This document shows, piece by piece, positions 32,981-36,260 of a DNA stretch of 36,260 nucleotides. Origin of the DNA: Gemmatimonadota bacterium. Lineage in GTDB: Bacteria > Gemmatimonadota > Gemmatimonadetes > Longimicrobiales > Gaopeijiaceae. Made by a program: the position numbers and the translations under genes. The stretch covers positions 1 through 36,260 of the forward strand of contig SKKN01000031.1 in the NCBI GenBank assembly GCA_007121455.1, written 5' to 3'. Each line of letters starts with the position of its first letter. The first letter of the stretch is position 1. The notes below the pieces were generated by a model. The model saw only the letters and a program-made list of their open reading frames with translations, was not told the DNA's origin and did not search any database.

Positions 32981-34042
32981 ATGACCGAGCGCCAGGCCCG
33001 AATCCTGATCGTGCTCGTCTCGCTGGGCCTCGCGCTCGCCGCCGGAGCCGCACTCCGGGCGACCTACATCGTCACCATGCCGCTCGTATTCGCCTTCTTC
33101 CTGGCCGTCCTCGTGTGGCCGGTGCACGAAGGGATGAGAAGGCGGCTTCCGGAGCGAGTCGAGTGGCTCGCCACAGCGACCACGATCCTCGGAATCCTGA
33201 TCGTGATGGCGGGAGTGCTCGCCGGCATCTCCTTCCTCATTCTCGAGATCGCGAGCGAACGGGGCGAGGAAATCGTGGGGGAGGTGACGGACCGATGGGA
33301 AGTCATTTCGCAGGAGCTCGCCGCGCGTGGTTTTCCCATGCCTGAGGATGGAGAAAACAACGGTATGCTCGAGCCCCTGCTCGAATGGCTCGGTGCGGCC
33401 GCGCTCTCCCTGACCGGCGTCTCCACCGTCCTGGTTCTCATCGTCTTCTTCACGCTCCTCATGCTCGTGGAGGCCCATCACTGGAGGGAAAAGAGCCGGA
33501 CCTCGCTTCCGGCGGGCGGATTCGGGAGCGCGATGGCGGCGATCAGCCGGCAGGTGCGCGCCTTCCTTCTCGTCCAGGCTGCCGTCGCCTTCATCACGGC
33601 CGTCGTGACCGGCATCTGGATCTGGGTGATGGGTGTGCCCTTCGTGCTGCTCTGGGTCCTGCTGACCTTCCTGGTCGACTTCGTTCCAAACATCGGCCCG
33701 GTCGTCGCCGGTATCGCGGTCTCGTTGATCGCGCTCGTGGCGCTGGGTTGGGAGCGAGCGGTGCTGACCGGCGTCGGGATCCTCGCGATCCAGCAGTTCT
33801 TCGGGAACTATGTCGACCCGCTCCTCAAGGGACGGCGCATGGACATCTCACCCCTCATCGTCCTTCTCTCCGTCGTCTTCTGGGCCTGGGTCTGGGGGCC
33901 GGCGGGAGCCATCCTGGCGGTCCCGATCACTGCGACGCTGATCATCGCGTGTGCACACGTGCCGGCGTTGAAGCCGATCGCGCTGATGCTGGCTCATACG
34001 GCCGACGAGGAGCGGCTCGAGGAGCAGACCGGGTCCGGATGA
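32981..34042 (+). CDS. AI-2E family transporter
   Basis: An inner-membrane protein of 353 residues with about eight hydrophobic segments in the pattern of the AI-2E (formerly UPF0118) family. Two opening helices are followed by a soluble region near 85-130. The conserved block VDFVPNIGPVVAGIAVSLIAL comes next, and later QQFFGNYVDPLLKGRRMDISPLIVLLSV. Some family members export quorum-sensing AI-2 and others act as Na+/H+ antiporters; neither can be chosen here. The start at ATG 32981 has GGAAGGG 6 nt upstream and lies 34 nt after the lipoprotein stop, so the two may share a transcript. Confidence 0.9.
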   Translation: MTERQARILIVLVSLGLALAAGAALRATYIVTMPLVFAFFLAVLVWPVHEGMRRRLPERVEWLATATTILGILIVMAGVLAGISFLILEIASERGEEIVGEVTDRWEVISQELAARGFPMPEDGENNGMLEPLLEWLGAAALSLTGVSTVLVLIVFFTLLMLVEAHHWREKSRTSLPAGGFGSAMAAISRQVRAFLLVQAAVAFITAVVTGIWIWVMGVPFVLLWVLLTFLVDFVPNIGPVVAGIAVSLIALVALGWERAVLTGVGILAIQQFFGNYVDPLLKGRRMDISPLIVLLSVVFWAWVWGPAGAILAVPITATLIIACAHVPALKPIALMLAHTADEERLEEQTGSG

Positions 34043-34143
34043 GGTAAAACGCCCTGGTCCCGGCCCTGGCCCCCGCTCGATCTCACGTCGGAAAGGACGG
34101 AGGGAGCCTGGGCTCCCGGGCGAGATGTCTTAGATTCTTTCCC

Positions 34144-36111
34144 ATGATTTCCGTATCCAATCTCGGCATGTCCTATGGTGACCGCACCCTGTTCGCCGGG
34201 GCCACCTTCCAGCTCAATCCCGGGGAGCGCTACGGCCTCGTCGGCGCCAACGGCTCGGGCAAGACGACCCTGCTGAACATCCTCAGTGGAGATCTCGACG
34301 CGACGGAAGGGACGTTCTCCATCCCGAAGCGAGTCCGCCTCGGGGTGCTCCGACAGGACCAGTTCCTCTACGAGGAGGAATCGGTCCTCGGGACTGCGCT
34401 CATGGGGAACCGGGAGCTGTGGGAAGCGATGGTGGAGAAGGAGGAGGTGCTGGCGAAGGCCGAGGAATCCTTCGACGCGGATCGGTTTTCGAAGCTCGAG
34501 GAGATCGTCCAGCTCCATGACGGATACGCTGCCGAGGCGCGGGCCGCGGCGATCCTGGAGGGTCTGGGCATCCCCGCGGAGACGCACCGGAGCCCCCTGC
34601 GTACGCTGTCGGGAGGCTTCAAGCTGAGGGTGCTCCTGGCCCAGGTCCTCGCGAGCTCCCCCGACATCCTCCTCCTCGACGAGCCGACGAACCACCTGGA
34701 CATCCTCTCGATCCGCTGGCTCGAGACATTTCTCTGCGACTTCCCCGGGCCCGTCGTCGTCATCTCCCACGACCAGCGCTTCCTCGACAACGTGGCGACC
34801 CACATCCTGGACGTCGATTACCAGACCGTCGAGCTCTACCACGGGAACTACAGCGCCTTCGTCGAGGCGAAGGCCGCCGACCTCGAACGACGGGAGAAGG
34901 AGCTCGCGAGCGCGCAGCGGGAGATCGCCCACCATCAAAAGTTCGTGGACCGCTTCCGGGCGAAGGCCAGCAAGGCTCGCCAGGCGCAGAGCAAGGCGCG
35001 GATGATCGAGCGCAAGGCGGAGGACCTCCAGGAGCTGCCGGTCAGCTCCCGGCGATATCCGAAGTTCCGCTTCGAACAGAGGCGCCACAGCGGACAGGAC
35101 GTGCTGAAGATCGACGGAATCCGCAAGTCCTTTGGCGACAACGAGGTGCTCCACGGGGTGGACCTGGTGGTGAAGCGGGGAGACCGCGTGGCGATCATGG
35201 GTCCGAACGGAATCGGAAAGTCGACGCTCCTCAAGATCGTGATGGGCGACCTCGAGGAGGACGAGGGAGAGGTGGAGTGGGGATACGAGACGCACCCCGG
35301 CTACTTCGCGCAGGATTTCCGGGATGGGCTCGACACCTCCCATGCGACCGCGCAGGACTGGATCTGGTCGTTCTGTCCGGAAAAGGACCTCGGCTTCGTG
35401 CGGAGCCAGATGGCCCTCATGCTCTTCTCGGGGGACGACCCGAAGAAGCCGCTCGACAGCCTGTCCGGTGGAGAGGCCGCGCGACTCGTCTTCACCCGCC
35501 TGGCGATGGAACGTCCGAACGTCCTCGTCCTCGACGAGCCCACGAACCACCTGGACCTGGAATCGATCGAGGCCCTCGTGGAAGGGCTGAAGAACTTCGA
35601 CGGCACCCTCATCCTCGTCTCCCACGACCGGTGGTTCGTGAGCGAGCTGGCGACTCGGGTGGTGGAGATCCAGTCCGACGGGATCGTGGATTACAGGGGG
35701 ACCTACGACGAGTACGTCCACTTTCGCGGAGACGATCACCTCGACGTGGATCGCGTGGTCCTGAAGGCGAAGGGCGAGAAGCGGAGGGAGAAGAAGCAGG
35801 AAGCGAGGAAGTCCAAGCCCGCGGCGAAGGACGGCCGCGGCGAGGGGCGGGCCAGCAGCGCCCCCCCGGCCCCGACGATGAGCCCGAGGATGCTCGAGCA
35901 GCGGCAGAACGAGCTCACGGAGCAAATCGAAGCGGCGGAAACGCGGATCGAGGAGATCGATCAGCTCTTCTGCCGGCCCGGCTTCTACGACGAGACGCCG
36001 GCAGAGGAGCTGCGCGCGCTCGAGGAGGAGCGGGCGGGCCTCCTTGGGGAGGTGGAGGAGCTGATGCCCGAATGGGAGCGGACCTCCGAGGCCCTCACCG
36101 CGACGGAGTAG
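34144..36111 (+). CDS. ABC-F ATPase (ribosome-associated)
   Basis: A soluble protein of 655 residues with two ABC ATPase domains and no membrane part, typical of ABC-F translation factors (EttA/Uup/YbiT group). Walker A motifs are GANGSGKT (34-41) and GPNGIGKS. Both domains have LSGG signatures, DEPTNHLD Walker B motifs and an SHD switch. Between them lies a charged helical linker (KELASAQREIAHHQKFVDRFRAKASKARQAQS), the segment that touches P-site tRNA in this family. The C-terminus is a Lys/Glu-rich stretch and a coiled coil, as in Uup. No ribosome-binding site precedes ATG 34144; instead TAGATT lies 7 nt upstream, which suggests a leaderless mRNA. Confidence 0.94.
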   Translation: MISVSNLGMSYGDRTLFAGATFQLNPGERYGLVGANGSGKTTLLNILSGDLDATEGTFSIPKRVRLGVLRQDQFLYEEESVLGTALMGNRELWEAMVEKEEVLAKAEESFDADRFSKLEEIVQLHDGYAAEARAAAILEGLGIPAETHRSPLRTLSGGFKLRVLLAQVLASSPDILLLDEPTNHLDILSIRWLETFLCDFPGPVVVISHDQRFLDNVATHILDVDYQTVELYHGNYSAFVEAKAADLERREKELASAQREIAHHQKFVDRFRAKASKARQAQSKARMIERKAEDLQELPVSSRRYPKFRFEQRRHSGQDVLKIDGIRKSFGDNEVLHGVDLVVKRGDRVAIMGPNGIGKSTLLKIVMGDLEEDEGEVEWGYETHPGYFAQDFRDGLDTSHATAQDWIWSFCPEKDLGFVRSQMALMLFSGDDPKKPLDSLSGGEAARLVFTRLAMERPNVLVLDEPTNHLDLESIEALVEGLKNFDGTLILVSHDRWFVSELATRVVEIQSDGIVDYRGTYDEYVHFRGDDHLDVDRVVLKAKGEKRREKKQEARKSKPAAKDGRGEGRASSAPPAPTMSPRMLEQRQNELTEQIEAAETRIEEIDQLFCRPGFYDETPAEELRALEEERAGLLGEVEELMPEWERTSEALTATE

Positions 36112-36260
36112 CGGCCCGGAAGAGGAGGAGCCCACCGGCGATCAGGGCGAACCCCCCGAGGTGGAAGAGGTGGAGGGTTTCCCCGAGGAAGGGGATGGCC
36201 AGGACCGCGGTGAACACCGGCACGAGACAGACATAGAGACCCGCCGCACCCGCCCCCACC
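36095..36260 (-). CDS. EamA/DMT-family transporter, 3' end only
   Basis: Only the last 54 codons are in the window; the gene continues past the right edge. The fragment reads AAGLYVCLVPVFTAVLAIPFLGETLHLFHLGGFALIAGGLLLFR, the last two helices and closing loop of an EamA (drug/metabolite exporter) repeat. In the family, VPVF..L....LGE is the usual signature. Substrate unknown. The stop codon lies inside the end of the ABC-F gene on the opposite strand (17-nt convergent overlap). Confidence 0.8.
   Translation of the reverse strand, partial: VGAGAAGLYVCLVPVFTAVLAIPFLGETLHLFHLGGFALIAGGLLLFRAATPSR

Noticed and set aside
34102-34117. Hairpin GGGAGC-CTGG-GCTCCC after the AI-2E gene as a terminator
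   Set aside because: Short stem with no T-run after it; not distinguishable from chance in GC-rich DNA.

Overview
The window is a stretch of high-GC bacterial chromosome carrying dense single-copy genes on both strands. I see no rRNA, tRNA, CRISPR array, insertion sequence or phage gene. The gene content points to a diderm (Gram-negative) bacterium: a TonB-dependent receptor with an N-terminal carboxypeptidase-like domain, many lipoprotein signal peptides, a pair of exported M16 peptidases, and an alpha2-type glycyl-tRNA synthetase. My best guess is a member of the Gemmatimonadota or a neighbouring lineage. This is inferred from overall gene style; no marker gene in the window proves it.

Layout. 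Positions 184-5662 (minus strand) form a likely operon read from right to left: glyS, an NSS-family sodium/amino-acid symporter, its tiny MetS-like partner, a zincin-type metallopeptidase, an unknown protein and nth (endonuclease III). A divergent pair, nfuA (Fe-S carrier) and a cyanophycinase-like lipoprotein, follows at 5961-7443. It converges on a membrane diguanylate cyclase with a C-terminal receiver domain (7452-8987). Two translationally coupled M16 proteins (active, then inactive plus an extra domain) occupy 9187-12688. Next comes a fused GT-C glycosyltransferase/methyltransferase (12721-14661), whose 3' end overlaps a convergent GYF_2-type membrane protein. A DUF6503-like lipoprotein ends this part.

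Positions 17139-23894 look like a metal-homeostasis locus. On the minus strand, an ArsR/SmtB repressor with both the CadC-type cysteines and the SmtB alpha-5 site overlaps a Zn/Cd/Pb P1B-ATPase. Divergent from them are a DUF2946-like membrane protein, a ZnuD-like TonB receptor with a His-rich loop, and a lipoprotein built from two copies of a domain containing a GIFHCDHIH motif. The lipoprotein gene ends in a strong terminator. The repressor's promoter and operator can be read directly, and its mRNA is probably leaderless. This cassette is the best candidate for an undescribed system.

From 24067 the genes are metabolic: pterin-4a-carbinolamine dehydratase, a lactate permease with a D-2-hydroxyacid dehydrogenase (D-lactate utilisation), and class I fructose-bisphosphate aldolase. 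Then come a secreted acidic lipoprotein with a long leader, an SPW-repeat membrane protein, and a decayed gamma-glutamyltranspeptidase gene. The window ends with a BACON/beta-helix lipoprotein, an AI-2E family permease, an ABC-F ribosome-associated ATPase and the 3' end of an EamA/DMT transporter.
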